Assembly: GCA_003008705.1 (NCBI GenBank)
Contig: PDUO01000039.1
Location: 231,976 to 295,975, forward strand
From: Pezicula radicicola
Taxonomy: Eukaryota; Ascomycota; Leotiomycetes; Helotiales; Dermateaceae
Direction of reading: 5' to 3'
Length of the DNA: 64,000 nt
Shown: piece after piece, positions 1-11,960 of the stretch
Layout: each line of letters opens with the position of its first letter
Position numbering within the stretch: position 1 is the first letter of the stretch
Notes under the pieces: model-generated
Database searches by the model: none
What the model was told of the DNA's origin: nothing
The model's input: only the letters and a program-made list of their open reading frames with translations
Translations under genes and position numbers: made by a program

Positions 1-15
1 AAGCGCAGACCGGAG

Positions 16-1346
16 TTGCGTGAACTGAGCAAGGATCCCCAGAATATCATTGATGCATGGTTCGAGACAAGCGAGATTACAACAGGCACCAAGGCAGATA
101 CCATTGAGAAACAACAAAAGGCACGCCGTCTACTGTATACGTGGAAAGACTGCTTCGCGAAGCATATAAGAGAAGTCAAGCCGACAGATTTCATTCATCA
201 TGCCATCGACCTCATCCCTGGAGTAATTCCATTAGTACAAAAATACCCATTTATCCATGTCACAATCTGGAAGCTGTCCTAGATACCCTAATGAAGCCAG
301 CCTTTAATATATACTTCACTGCGGATACAACTAATGGATATTGGGCTGTACCTATTCGACCTGGAGATGAGTATAAGGCAGCTTTCACAGCCCCAAATGG
401 TCAATGGCTATACCGGAGAATGGGTCAAGGATTGAAAGGAGCTCCCTATACTTATGCCCAGTTCACTGATCTCGCGTTTGGACCACTCCCTAAGACAGCG
501 ACTACACCTGCATTCCCCACACTCATCAGAGATCATGGAGATACTGGATTTGCTCCGTTTATGGATGACCATGCTGGTGCCTCTGATAGCTTCGAAGCCC
601 AGTTTAACTTCCTCCACGAGAAGTACTTCCCGCGAGTGAAATTTGCGCCCATTGCACTGTCACCTCACAAATCTCATTTCTTCATGGAAAGCCTGGCCGT
701 ACTCGGCTTCACAGCTACTGAGGATGGACTAAGACCAAGTGGGAAGCATCGAAATCGGGTGGCTGTGTGGAAGACTCCAAGGTGCAAGCAAGATGTAGAG
801 GACTTCCTGTGGCTTACACCGTTCCTGTGCATTTTCATTCCTAGGAGAGCCGATCATGTCATGAGAATCAAGAAGGCCTATATAGAAGAAGTCCCAGTCT
901 TACTACCCATAGGAGTCAAGTCAGTACACAAAGAATGGGTAGACACTGGCCAATTCAATTGGGGAGATGAGCAGGAAGCATCTTTCAGATATATTGTAGA
1001 TGCCATAGTGAACAATACCATGGCTGGAACCAATCTAAGCAAGCAATACCATCTCAGCACTGATGCTAGTCTATACGGGCTAGGCAGAATCCTTTTCCAG
1101 CTCAAAGATGCACCTCCCGGCACTAAAGCCACCGATAAGATCAAAGACCAAATCCAGATCAACTTGTTTATTTCATTCAAACTCTCTGATGTAGAAACCC
1201 GATACACTACTACAGAGAGAGAAGCACTAGCTATGGTTTGGAACTTGGCTGAGGTCAGATGGCTGGCGATTGGAAACCCCTATCCGGTGAAAATCTACAC
1301 CGACCATAGTGCCCTTATCACAACTCTTACCAAAGGCGCTGACTAA
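16..1346 (+). pseudogene. gypsy reverse transcriptase-RNase H, broken
   Basis: The frame from 16 enters the RT N-terminus (DLIPGVIPLVQK) and is lost near 270. The frame from 141 then continues with YWAVPIRPGDEYKAAF, GQGLKGAPYTYAQF and the active-site box FAPFMDDHAGA. RNase H follows (LSTDASLYG, TTEREALAMVWNL, IYTDHSAL). The usual stretch between the first RT motif and the FTADTTNGYW block, which holds the SPW and KKDG motifs, is missing, so about 50 codons were probably deleted near 265. The TAA at 1344-1346 is in frame with the following integrase ORF and looks like CAA to TAA. Frameshift, deletion and stop make it non-functional. Confidence 0.85.
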
Positions 1347-3166
1347 CATGGCAAAGTAGCGCGCTGGATGGACAGACTCACTGAATACGACTTTGAAGTG
1401 CAACACCGGCTAGGTAAATCTAACCTTATGGGTATTGCTGATGGACTGTCACGACTTCCTGGGAATCTGCAAGATGAACACGTTAGGGAAGACTCTGAGC
1501 GAATGGTCTTTGGTGTCAATACTCCTTTCCAAGCCAAAAGCAACTACCGGCCACCATCAGTAGAGGAGGACCCTGATGATATATATACCCCAGGCACGTT
1601 ACCTGAATCTCCGCTGCGACCATACGCAAATCCAGCCTGGAATGACAATCACCTAGCAGCTGCTGCGTCTGGATCCACATTCGAGCATTCCCCGGGATTG
1701 GACCAGCACTTCGAATTACGACGGCATCTAGTATATAGACCTATTGTGGACTTCCTCCAGAAAGGAGATGCTGGCATAGTACAATTTGGCAGATCCAGGC
1801 GACGGCAAATCAAGAAACATGCCATTCGCTACCGCCTATCAGGACGACACCTCTTCTACACGGAGCGAAACATGCAACCAGCAAAGTGCATATGTGATCG
1901 CGAAGTCAAAGACATCTTGAAGTGGGCTCACGATGCACATGGACACTTCGCACCTGCTCTAACACTCCATAACCTGCTGGGACAATCCTACTGGCCGACT
2001 CGCACCAGAGATGTGGAGGGGTTCTGCAAGACATGTGACTGTTGTCAGCGGATGGGACCACGCCGCAAAAGCACTAGAATTCGCCCCATCATCAGATTTG
2101 AGCCGTGGAGCATGGTTGGTATGGATTTCCTAGGGCCAATCAATCCTAAAGGACCTGGTGGAGAGAAATATATCCTGGTAGTGGTCGATTACTTCTCGAG
2201 AATGATCTTCATCAAAGGATACATAGCAGCCACTGCGGAAGAAGTGATAAATTTCTGGCTAGCCTTCCTGGTACCTATATTTGGATGGCCATCCTGCCTT
2301 TCCACGGACAATGGAAGTCACTTCACTGCTATTGATGTTCACGAACTTTTCGAAAGCCATAACACTGATATCTTCCATGTCCCTATTACGCATCCCGAAT
2401 CTGTTGGGCTTGCTGAAAGGATGGTCCAGATGGTAGCCGGGCAATTACGAAAGTGGGTTTTAGAGCGTGGAATCCAGTCAACCCCGCTATGGTCATTCGC
2501 GCTTTCGCAAGTCATGCTCACGATTAACACAAGGCTGGTTCGCACACATGGCTCTCTCCAGCGGACATCATGCTCGGATTCATGCCAGTCTGGATTCGTC
2601 GACCCGATCTATCCCGCGATGATCTAGTGGACATAGCAGCAGTTCAAGACGAGATAATGTTATATCCAGAGGAACTAGGAACCACACCAGGCGAGCATTA
2701 GTCATTCCTGTGGGAAAATCGCGATGAGAAGAGACTTCAATTAGGACAATCCTTAGCAGTAGTACATAAGAAACTTAAGCTACACAAAAACCCGCAATGG
2801 ATAAAACCGAAGCTGGGAGATCTAGTTCTAGTCCGAAATCACCAACTCGATAAAGTACATAGCAAGAAACTGGAATCGAGATGGATGGGACCGCGTTTAA
2901 TCACAGAAATAGCATCAGAAGTATCCGCGTGGGTTCGAAATATCTACGGCGACGATAAGATCAAGAAATACCACCTGGATGACCTCAAAGTATATATCCC
3001 GCGACCATCAGAGCCAATGGACTTCACCAGGTACACGATTGGCGAATCAGAAATCACGGAGTACGAAATCAACATGTCTAAACTCGACTTCGATCCAGCA
3101 GCCATGAAATTCGCAGCACCTCCGGGATGTCGGTATCTCAACCTACTCGAACCCTGTCTCTTTTGA
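1347..3166 (+). pseudogene. gypsy integrase, frameshifted
   Basis: This continues the RT-RH frame after one TAA, starting with the RNase H tail (WMDRLTEYDFEVQHRLGKSN). An HHCC-like zinc-binding region follows (HDAHGHFAPAL...CKTCDCC). The DDE core shows GMDFLGPINPKG, STDNGSHFTA and a PESVGLAERM block supplying the third acidic residue. The frame is lost near 2560. The C-terminal region resumes in another frame (LGDLVLVRNHQLDKVHSKKL, RWMGPRLITEI, KKYHLDDLKVYI) and stops at 3166. One further TAG lies near 2700. The catalytic residues are still readable, but the gene cannot give one product. Confidence 0.82.
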
Positions 3167-3238
3167 GGACATCATCACCTAATTCACCATTAATGTCAAC
3201 TTCGAGTTTTGCCTACGCGCGGGAGCTCATATCGTTCT

Positions 3239-3246
3239 AAGGGGGG
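3239..3246 (+). other. possible polypurine tract
   Basis: An AAGGGGGG run sits 73 bp after the integrase stop, where a gypsy element has its plus-strand primer just before the 3' LTR. The DNA that follows soon becomes coding for the helicase, so the LTR must be lost, very short or unrelated. The assignment is positional only. Confidence 0.3.
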
Positions 3247-3267
3247 TTACAGGAAACTTACGAGCCT

Positions 3268-6200
3268 TTGGACAAGCAAGATGTATGGGTTGAACTACGC
3301 AGTACTTCTGGTACCAACAAAGTCCCTCCTGAACTGAGCTTCCGTTACATTATACCTGAAAGTGAAATCGATAGCAGCGTGGACCACGAACTCCTCGGCC
3401 AAGATGGTCTTATCACGCGCGTCAACCTTGGAGCCCGCAACTTTCCTGGAGGAGTAAATGTACTTCGATTGGAGAAGTATTGGGATAGCGTCGATGACAA
3501 GGAGAACTTCCCTAAAGCTGCCCTCCCCTTTGCTATCAAGAAAGACAAGAAGTTCGAGGAAAACAAGTTCTACATCTACCGATGGACAATCACCTTTGAC
3601 AATACTATGGACATCATCACACAAGAGAACTTGCGTAACTCCTTGCCCTTTAACCGATCCCCTGGTGAAGGAGTTGGCCGAGTAGTTCGTACCTTTCGCA
3701 ACTTGTTCAAGAAGCCAAGAGCTACATTCACCGTCTACCTTTTCCAGGACGCAGGCTTCTTCCCAGAAGTACAAGTTGATAAATTTGTTAAAGCTTATTA
3801 TGAAGAAAGAACTCAAGGATATATATATCGCCACTTCTACACACAAGGCTTACAACTCACTAATGCTATACATAACATTAACTCGGGAACATCCCTGCGC
3901 GACCCTTAAGACAGACCTTAGATCAATTCGCGACCTACTTCGTTATATACTTCAATCTTCGACTACACTACTCGTCTTGGTGTTGCAGTTATCCAAGACT
4001 CAGAGGACGTACACAAGAAAGTCACTGATCTCAATACGGGCATTGTTACTATATGCATCATGAAATATCCTGGAGCTGGAGACGTTATATACTTGGCTCT
4101 TCTTAATGTTCAAGGAGTTAGTCAGCGTTTGAACCCCGGTGATCTGTTGGGAGTTACCTTTCGTCTGAATGAGCCTCTTGCTGAAGAAAAATGGTTTTAC
4201 ATAGTTCTGGACCCTCCTAAGTTCGCAATCCAAGGTGAAATCTTTGGTATACTACGAAGACCTCTTGTCCCAAAGAGTCAAGTTGAACCAAATAGCTTCC
4301 ACGGTTACCAAAAGACAGTTCCTCCAGTATTCCCCTTCAATGCACGAACTATCAAACAAGCACGTGAGTCCATTCTCGGAACCACCCCAGTTCGATGCTA
4401 TGTCACCCTGAATGCTTCTATTGTTCAGAAGGACGTCAAATCGTAGCATTGAACGCATTAGCTCATGGTTCACGTGTCGGGCGATCTGGAGGTCGTGAAG
4501 AATCAGCTTCCCTGAAGGCATAGCAGAAGATTCTACTTATGCATGATGCGGATCCTACCGGCACAACAGACCTGATTGGGGATGAAGTTACAAAGCTGTT
4601 CACCGACTGGACGGATGCTGATCACTTAGAATGCATCAATTACACCCGTAACGTTCCTGTTATCCGAGGAAAGACCATTGGCGTACAACAAGGAGGAGCA
4701 GGATGTAGAAAGACTACTTTCGTAGGCAATCTGGTAGCAGCTTACCTTAAGGAGAAGCCTGATGCAAGAATCATTGTAACATCGTCGGCTAATGCAGCCG
4801 TAGATGTATCAGCTTCAGCAACTACTAAGGCACTTGCTCAGCATGGTATACACCATTCCCTACTACACGTATACCATAACTCTACTGAAACCTCATACTT
4901 GATGAACCGCAAGCTTTCAGAATATAAGTAGGCTGAGCGCGAAGTAGAAGTAAACAAGACTGTAAAATTTGATACAATAATCATAAACTTCGTAGTTCCA
5001 GCGGAGATTTCAGAAAAGACTTTGGCAGTTATTCGCACCCTTCTCGAAGATCATTCCGAGTTTTCGGATTCCTGGACTGTCACTTCCCTGGAGCAGATAC
5101 TATCTAAGCTAAACTCATGCAAGGAACTCAAATCAGGAGTTGATTTTATGTATGAAAATGCCTCTCGAGAAGTAGATGACACCAACTGCCTAGTAAATAC
5201 TTATCCAGCTGACGACTATTGGTTTTACTTGAACGCTTCTGTATGCCTGAGCTAAAAGAACGTGCCCTTATTGCCAAGGAGGATCATAATAAAGCTGCAG
5301 CAATTGTCGCCGCTGCAGATGCAGAAGCCCTCGCAGCTGATGCCGCTGCCGATGCTAAAGCAAATGAGATCACGGAAGTCACTGACGCTGCTGACATTCC
5401 TTTCCCTCCATCTCCAATTCTTGAGCCAACAACTCCCGAGATCACGGAAGTTACTGGCGCTGATGATCTGGTTCTTGAGATTACCGAAGTCACGGAAGCT
5501 GATACCAATACTCCCGAGACTCCGGAGGCCACTGCTCCTGTTCCTGAGATCGCCGAAGTCACGGACGCTGACACCAATACTCCTGAGACTACGGAAGTTA
5601 TTGCTCCTATTCCTGAAATTGCCGAAGTCACAGACGCTGATACATCAACTCCCGACACTCCGGAAGTTAACGCTCATACTTCTGGGGTTCCAGTGATCAC
5701 TGAAGTCACTGACACTGATACCACCACTCCTGAAGCTACCCAATTGCCCTACCGCATTGTAGCTACGGTCGCTGATGAGGATGAAAATGGAGAGAAAATC
5801 ATCATTCAAACAGGTGACAAGAAGCCTACCAAAGCTCAAAAGAAGGCGGAGAAACTTGAGGAGGCACGTCTCAATGCTTACTATCAAGAGCGAGACGATA
5901 CTGAGGCCCTTGAACTCACCGAAGAGCAACTCATCGGACAAGGCAACAAGATAGTTGTCGCTGAATTTGAGTTGGATGGAGCGATGAAGACCAGTGAAGT
6001 CAAAGACAATCCCTTCCTCTATGACCTGGACAATCAAATGGTCCCTAAGTTTGAAGGAGTAAGAGACAAGCGCTTCACACTTCCCCACCTCGGAACTGGA
6101 ATGGATGCGTTGACTAGAATTGCGGAATATCCTGAAGTCCAAGCTGCCTACCATCGATATGGCCAGGAAGGTAGCAATATGACTTAAGATGACATCAAGG

Positions 6201-7663
6201 ACATGCGCAAAGGTATGCGAACTATGATTCATGATGCTAAGTCCAAGGCTCAAATCACTTGCGTCACTCTGTCTGGTCTTGGTGATGCTGCTACTTCTCG
6301 ATCTCTACGTGAAGCAGATATAGTCATCATTGACGAAGCCGGGAAAGTCAATATGGCTGAGTTCGCAGTCCTTATCGCCAATGTAGACTTCAATACCCTT
6401 TGGCTCTGTGGAGATCATCACCAGCTTGCGCCTATGGTACCATATCTTCAACCTGCCGGCTACACAAAGGAGTTGGGTCAACCTATCCTCTACTACTTCG
6501 CACACAATCACTGGCCAAAGTGTGATTTGTATCTTCAGCGTCGAGGAGTACCTGGCATCGCTACCATCTACTCGAACATGTTCTACAATGGTATGATCTC
6601 TGATGCCCCATGTGTTTCGGCTCCTGGTGCTCACCCCCTTACTCCTAAGGTACTAGTATATATGCACAGTAAATTTCTATGCGAGTCATCTATACCGCTA
6701 AGATTCTTTGAGATCGAAAGCAATCAGGAATTGAAGGACCAATCAACTGGATCTTTCTCCAACTTGGAATCTACATCCTTTATAGTCAACCTGGTAGAGA
6801 ATATGGTCAAAGAATATGTTATTGCACCTAAGGATGCCCCCTATATCACTCACTACTCTTCTCAAATTAAGGTATACCATCACGCCTACACACTTATGGC
6901 AGCAGAAGATCCTCTCCTCGGCTTTGATCAGCTGTTTGTCGGGACTACTGATGCATTCCAAGGTAATGATGCACCAGTTGAGGTTAAGGATGCTGTCCGT
7001 GTTTTGAATACTGGATTCATGAACAACCGTGGCCGATGTCTTGTTATGCTATCTCGTTTACGCGACTTCGGTATTTTCGTTGCTACTGCCACCCGATATA
7101 ACGATTCTCATAGCACACCCACTATGCGATCTGTCTTCGATGAAGCACGTAAGCAGAAGCTGTGCGTAACTATCACCAAGGCTGGAGAATACGGTCATTG
7201 GCTCAAGCATCGTTTCGTATCACCACAAGCCTTTGAGACCAAAGAAAACATGGAAAATATCAACACCTATGATGAGCTCGAGGAGGAATACAACCCTGAT
7301 GGCGACAGCACTGGAGAAGGCAACCTCGCAGGAGGTAAATCCTCTGAAGAACAGAATGGTGATGGAAATGACTCCGCCGGTGCTTCTTGGGGAAATACGG
7401 GTACTGAGTGGAACACTTCTGGCAATGCTGATGGTGGCAATACTACTACTAGCGAGAATGCTGATGGAGAGAAATCTTCCGGTGATTCCTGAGGAGACTC
7501 TGGTACTGCTGGGAATGCCGATACTGATACCTCCAGAAATGATGCTGATAAAGGTCAATCTGGTAAAGACGAAAGCACTAGTGGAAATACTGGTGATACC
7601 TGGGGAAATGATGGAACAGAGTGGAATACTTATAGCACCACTAACGATGAAGATGAATGGTGA
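3268..7663 (+). pseudogene. SF1 (Upf1/NAM7-like) helicase, multiply broken
   Basis: Coding potential runs for 4.4 kb over several frames. A long N-terminal region (3268-4446) matches no family I recognise. Walker A is GGAGCRKTTF near 4690, with the P-loop Lys kept. After a repeat-rich insert come DEAG (VIIDEAGKVNMAEF, near 6330), motif III LCGDHHQLAP (near 6405), motif V GTTDAFQGND (near 6945) and a motif VI-like RGRCLVMLSRLR (near 7035). This order fits SF1B helicases acting on RNA or DNA. The C-terminus is a Gly/Asn/Ser/Asp/Trp-rich tail reaching 7663 past an in-frame TGA at 7490. Breaks include frameshifts near 3955, 4441 and 5230, a TAG near 4520, a TAG at 4929 and a TAA at 6185. It follows gypsy pol in the same direction, but no shared LTRs prove it belongs to the element. 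Confidence 0.7.
5366..5740 (+). repeat. degenerate in-frame tandem repeat within the helicase
   Basis: About eight imperfect repeats centre on the peptide EITEVTDADTNTPE or EIAEVTDADTNTPE, spaced by Pro/Thr/Ala linkers. They encode an acidic, probably disordered insert between the Walker A and DEAG motifs. An Ala-rich helix-like stretch precedes them (AAAIVAAADAEALAADAAAD). Unit spacing varies, so this is a coding minisatellite rather than a perfect array. Confidence 0.8.
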
Positions 7664-8140
7664 TGGAATGGAAGGGAAATTGGCTTGTACAATCACTTCA
7701 ATATATCCTCGCTGGTGCTAGCTGCACTACTAATATAGCTCTTCTTCTCATACCAATGCCCTTAAGACTACTTCGTAGCCAACTTCAATTCCAATCAATC
7801 ATATCAAGACTAAGACCGGTTATACTATTACTGTTAGCATCGCTAATACACAGGTGTAGCTTCTTAACAGTCTTCAAATCTACTTCTTGGAAGGGGTTTA
7901 AACATAGGATACAAGCTTGGATTTAGGGTATAGGAAGGGAGAGTGAAGTAAGTAGGGACATAACACAGTGTCTGTCTATTCAAGGTACAGTATAGTGCAG
8001 TATATTTCATTCAACTTTTTCATTTTACAACTTATAGATATAGTTCTTCTCAACAATTACAGAATACAAGGTCGAAATAGAGAACGAACCAAAGTTTTTA
8101 TAATTTCAAAAACAAAAGAAAAACCCCAAATTAAAAAATC
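7664..8140. other. intergenic, no gene seen
   Basis: This AT-rich spacer lies between the helicase tail and the 3' end of the minus-strand gene. Short open frames occur but show no domain or codon signal. Confidence 0.6.
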
Positions 8141-8763
8141 CTAATCCCTAGCCCTGTTGCGCTCCCGATCCTCCCCAAGCATCTTCTCGATCTCCCCTAG
8201 AAGCAGGAAGGCATCTCTGACACTAGTGCCAGAGTGCAACTCGGCATTTTCAACTACCATCTTGGCACCACCCTTCATTTCATATAGACGAGCTTTTTGC
8301 TCATCGGTGAGCTCCTGATTGCTGCTGCTGTTGTTGGTGGTGTTGGTGCTGGTGCTAGGGCTACCGTCGAGGGGGAGGTCGGCGGAGCTGGTTGGTTTGG
8401 TCGGAGGTTGGGGCGGCCTCGACGAGGAAGAAGTAGTAAGAGGAGCGGAAGAGAGAGAGAGGTTTTGGCGGGAGGTTCTAGGGGGAGTTGTAGTATTCTT
8501 TGGCCTTCGGCGAGCCGCTCTAAACGAATCGCAAATATAGTCGTTAGCATTTGTCTAAAGAGTTATATAGCTATGTTTTGCTATTGCGAATGCTGTTGCC
8601 AATGCTAATGCTGTTGACATTTGTTGACGAAGGTATTATAGACTTACCGTGTAGGTGTACTAGGTACACTTTGGTCATCCCTTCTCATCTTTGATTTCAG
8701 GGATGGCTCCCTATAGGTGGCGGGGGTCGAGGTGGTACGTCCAGAACGGCGGGGCGTCTCCAT
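8141..8763 (-). CDS. small two-exon protein of unknown function, 164 aa
   Basis: I built this gene by hand. The ATG at 8763 opens exon 1 (METPRRSGRTTSTPATYREP...), ending at 8648 on a GTAAGT donor. The intron (8647-8520) has a CTAAC branch site and ends TTAG. Exon 2 (8519-8141) restores phase 2 and stays open to TAG. The protein is 164 aa, with a basic Arg/Thr-rich N-terminus, a Pro/Ser/Thr-rich middle and a conserved-looking helical C-terminus (ELTDEQKARLYEMKGGAKMV, then VRDAFLLLGEIEKMLGEDRE). I do not recognise the family. The C-terminal amphipathic helices suggest a small binding or assembly module. It lacks the stop codons seen in its neighbours, so it may be live. Confidence 0.68.
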
Positions 8764-9829
8764 GGTTAGGTTTGCTGCTGCTTGCTGCTTCTGTTGCTGC
8801 TGTGGTGGAGGGAGCTGTAGGAGTTGGGATTGTTCTTGGATCGTAAAAGAAGACCGATTTTTAAAGGACTTCGTTTACGAGAGTTCTGGAGTAATTGTAA
8901 TATAGTTAAGGTAGGTAGGGATGTACCTACCTACTTCCTTCCTACTAAATAAGGTTTTTGGGGAGCAGGGGGGGGGGGAAGGGGAGGTGACTTTTTTGAC
9001 TTTTTTGGATTCTTTTTGGCACTTGCAACTAATACCCCCACCCCATATTTCCAGCAACTAGTATTTCTCGCACAGAGTATTTGGAAAACCGAGACCAGGC
9101 CCCAGGAACTAACACTAAGTAGTTCTAGAACCTAGAATCAACTTCTAGAGTCTATACATAGCTAGAGCCTAGCCATTTAGTATTTCTAGCACCAAATCAA
9201 ATATTCCTAAAACTAACTAACCACCTACCTAGTATATATTTGCGGTAGGCAGAGCTTAACACGCTCGGGGTTCCTGGCTAGAAGCTTTCTTATTGCTAGG
9301 AGTTTTTCTCGTCGCTTCACTGAAGCCTTGTCGCTTAATTAAATCTTATCGTCGGTTACGGTTATTGGAATTATAACATACTTGCACACACGGTGCCTTT
9401 AATTGTACCTCGCAGAGAGAGGTATCTTAGTTGAAAAGAGGTAAGTTCTATAACTGCTTTTCAGGAGCTATATAGTAATGTAGTTGATATTTGTAGTTAT
9501 AGGTGAAAACTTTATTTCTACGTAGAAACTTAGGGAACTTAGGGAGACTTAGGGATAATACTCTTCGGCCTCTAGCCGGTTTTAGATTTAAGGTACAAAC
9601 CTCATTGGTAGAACCTATCCTAAAAGTATAATATGATATAATTGTAAATTTATTAAGAAGAAGGTGTATAACTCTAAGACAGAAGCAATAGATGTATTTT
9701 ACTACAAAGTACCTGATCGATTACTTTGTAGTTCTAGAAACTAAGTATAAAGATAGAGATAGTATACAATCTTAGAGTTGGTCTTAATATTTTTGAAGTT
9801 TGCCTTATAGTTGGCGCTCTTAATTCCAA
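8764..9829. other. AT-rich intergenic DNA
   Basis: No gene is supported here. A run of ten G lies around 8970-8979, and the rest is TpA-rich with scattered short frames. Confidence 0.5.
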
Positions 9830-11194
9830 TAATCTTAGAGCTATACCTTGTATTTATGTTTGTGTTTGTCTTTGGCTTTGTCTTTGGCTTGGGTATCTAT
9901 ATATCTAAGGTACAATGTCTCCAACTTACAAGTCATATGATCGCAGCCGTTGTTCTTCTTAATGTTGTAAACGCAGTTTGGTCCCGGATACTTCTTTGAG
10001 AGTTCACGAATTACCGCAAGACTTGCCGCTTCCTAAGCGCTAAATCCTACGTCTTGCAACCTAAGGATTGATAGTTGTACTCTTTGTATATCTCGCCTTC
10101 GTGCTAGGTGTTCTCGTAGATGACATACATTTTATAGCCGCACGAGGTATAGGTAAAAATGTTCCCTTCCTCGCCACTCATGTATATCTAACCGGAGTTA
10201 CAATCTCTATACTATCGGAACTTAGCTGTTTTGAAATGTTAGCTTACTAGTAGTTGAGCCTAAGGGACTTTAGGGTATTGAAGCCTATGATCTTCGTTGA
10301 GCGTAGTACGTGCGATGAATGTGTTGCACTGCTGGAAAATCTCGTACATTGTGGCTTGCTAAATACGTCAAGGACCCTGCTGAAGACGGGCGCCTACTCC
10401 CGCCAAAGGATGCAATACTAGATAAGATCAAACTTCTCAGCGTATATAACAAATTTCAGAGCGTACAGCTTGACGAGTGTGAAGATCGATGGATACCTTC
10501 GGAAGTTACAGACAGTATCTTAGATGAGCTTCTCCATTGATTACTACATAGCTTGACTGCCGAATAATAGTCTTTCTAGATTGAACGTAGTGCCTCCTCT
10601 ACCTCTCTTATAACCTTTTAGAGCCTTTCCTCACCACTTACCGCTATTCATCGCTCTAACGGCGTGTCATCTGTCCAAGCTAAGTCTTGTTGGGGCTCTT
10701 CCACATCGTTTGAAGAGTACCCTTTGGCAATATTCTCTTCTCGTGCGAGCTTCTGAAGAAACCTACTCTATATCTTGAAGGTTCCTGAACAGTCCTGTAT
10801 ATCGTGGCTCAGTTTTGCATACAAAGCAAATTCTACAGCCAATTATTGAGGTTTTGAGTCCAGCTTCTCTTCTATGCCTAGGTGATTACTCCCCTTTTTG
10901 TACAGGCGGATTTTAAGGTTGCTTCTGGAGTCATAAATCTCGACTCTTTCAGTCTCATAGAAAGACGAGTAGAGATATCCTCTTTGTGAGTCTTTTTTCG
11001 TGTCTTGAGCTATGTTTGATAGTATAATTATCATGTTTGTCTCGACACTTGCAACACCTGCGCCGGTCTATGTATCTCCATGGGCCAACACATCGAATCG
11101 GATGATCCATAAGCCGAGAGAGGCGGTGCATGTACCTGGACATACGCTCTTGATGGTCCAAAACTGCACTTGATTGACCGTCACTCATTGTCAA
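9830..11194 (-). pseudogene. decayed gene with an RBR/zinc-finger-like trace
   Basis: An ATG at 11194 opens MTMSDGQSSAVLDHQERM, with a Cys-rich patch (RRRCCKCRDKH). A second frame continues through 10490 with coherent segments (LAVEFALYAKLSHDIQDCSG, SRFLQKLAREENIAKGYSSN, EEPQQDLAWTDDTPLER) broken by TAA, TAG and TGA. Near 10010-9900 another frame reads ELSKKYPGPNCVYNIKKNNG, then CDHMTCK. That resembles the Cys/His core of RING-in-between-RING E3 ligases, where GCDHMTC is typical. Whether all pieces come from one gene is uncertain. Nothing functional remains. Confidence 0.4.
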
Positions 11195-11960
11195 CCATTA
11201 GCATTCTGCCCGCCTGCTGTACCTGTACACATCAATGAATACCATCACGTGCTTTAACAGCTAACACTGGTGGACAGAGGTTGGCACTTGTTGAGGGGCC
11301 GTTTAACGGCTGACGAGACCAACAGCAGTCAAAGAAGGCAGGCAGCAAATGCCTATCTCTACCAATCTCTGCTAGACTAAGTCGTAGCTATTTTTATTAA
11401 TAGTACAAAACCGACGTATATGTAGCCAACTTGCATACAGCTGTCGGCAACAGAAAGCTCCGACAGTTTCGATGTGAAGTAGGATCACTCGATCGTGGCG
11501 CAGGACCTGGCAGGGCCGAAGGGTGCGGCAAGCTTTACTGAGAATCACTGCGAACATAGGCGATTGATGTAGGAGAACTCTGAGGGCTAAGTCTCCGAGG
11601 GAGCGGGTCTAACTACTTCTATAATTTACACACAACCTCCTACTCGCACTGCCAAACCCCCCTGAAATTCTCATCAAGTCCCTGGGCGAGGTGTTTGTCG
11701 TTGCTGTTGACGAACAAGTGTCAACAAAAATGGACATGCGAGCCGCTTTATCTAGTAAAAGTGGGAAAGGGATAGACATTACACTAGATGCTGTCTCGAT
11801 TGAATACTAAGGCATGATCTTAAATACATGTAGGCTACGTTGAACAGCGTACATCTCAACGAGAAAGTCGAATTCCACCCCAAAATGCAGCCCTATTCCC
11901 TCAGGTCTCAGCCTGTGACACGTATAATCTACTGTCAACAATAGTCCCGGTATCCATCTC
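11195..11960. other. intergenic, no gene seen
   Basis: Both strands hold only short frames without recognisable motifs. Confidence 0.5.

Larger units (their letters stand above)
1..3246 (+). mobile_element. Ty3/gypsy-type LTR retrotransposon remnant (pol only)
   Basis: The segment carries, in order, reverse transcriptase, RNase H, integrase zinc finger, integrase core and integrase C-terminal domain. RT-RH-INT is the Ty3/gypsy order. No gag, protease or 5' LTR is visible because the window starts inside pol. A purine run near 3239 could be the polypurine tract, but no 3' LTR could be recognised after it. The copy has at least two frameshifts, an in-frame TAA and an internal RT deletion, so it is inactive. 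Confidence 0.85.

Noticed and set aside
5284..5658. 124-codon minus-strand frame of Ser/Val/Ala repeats
   Set aside because: It is the antisense of the helicase tandem repeat.
8275..8550. 91-codon minus-strand frame beginning MLTTIFAIRLER
   Set aside because: It uses part of the intron and the wrong frame of exon 2. The spliced frame ends in a coherent helical C-terminus instead.
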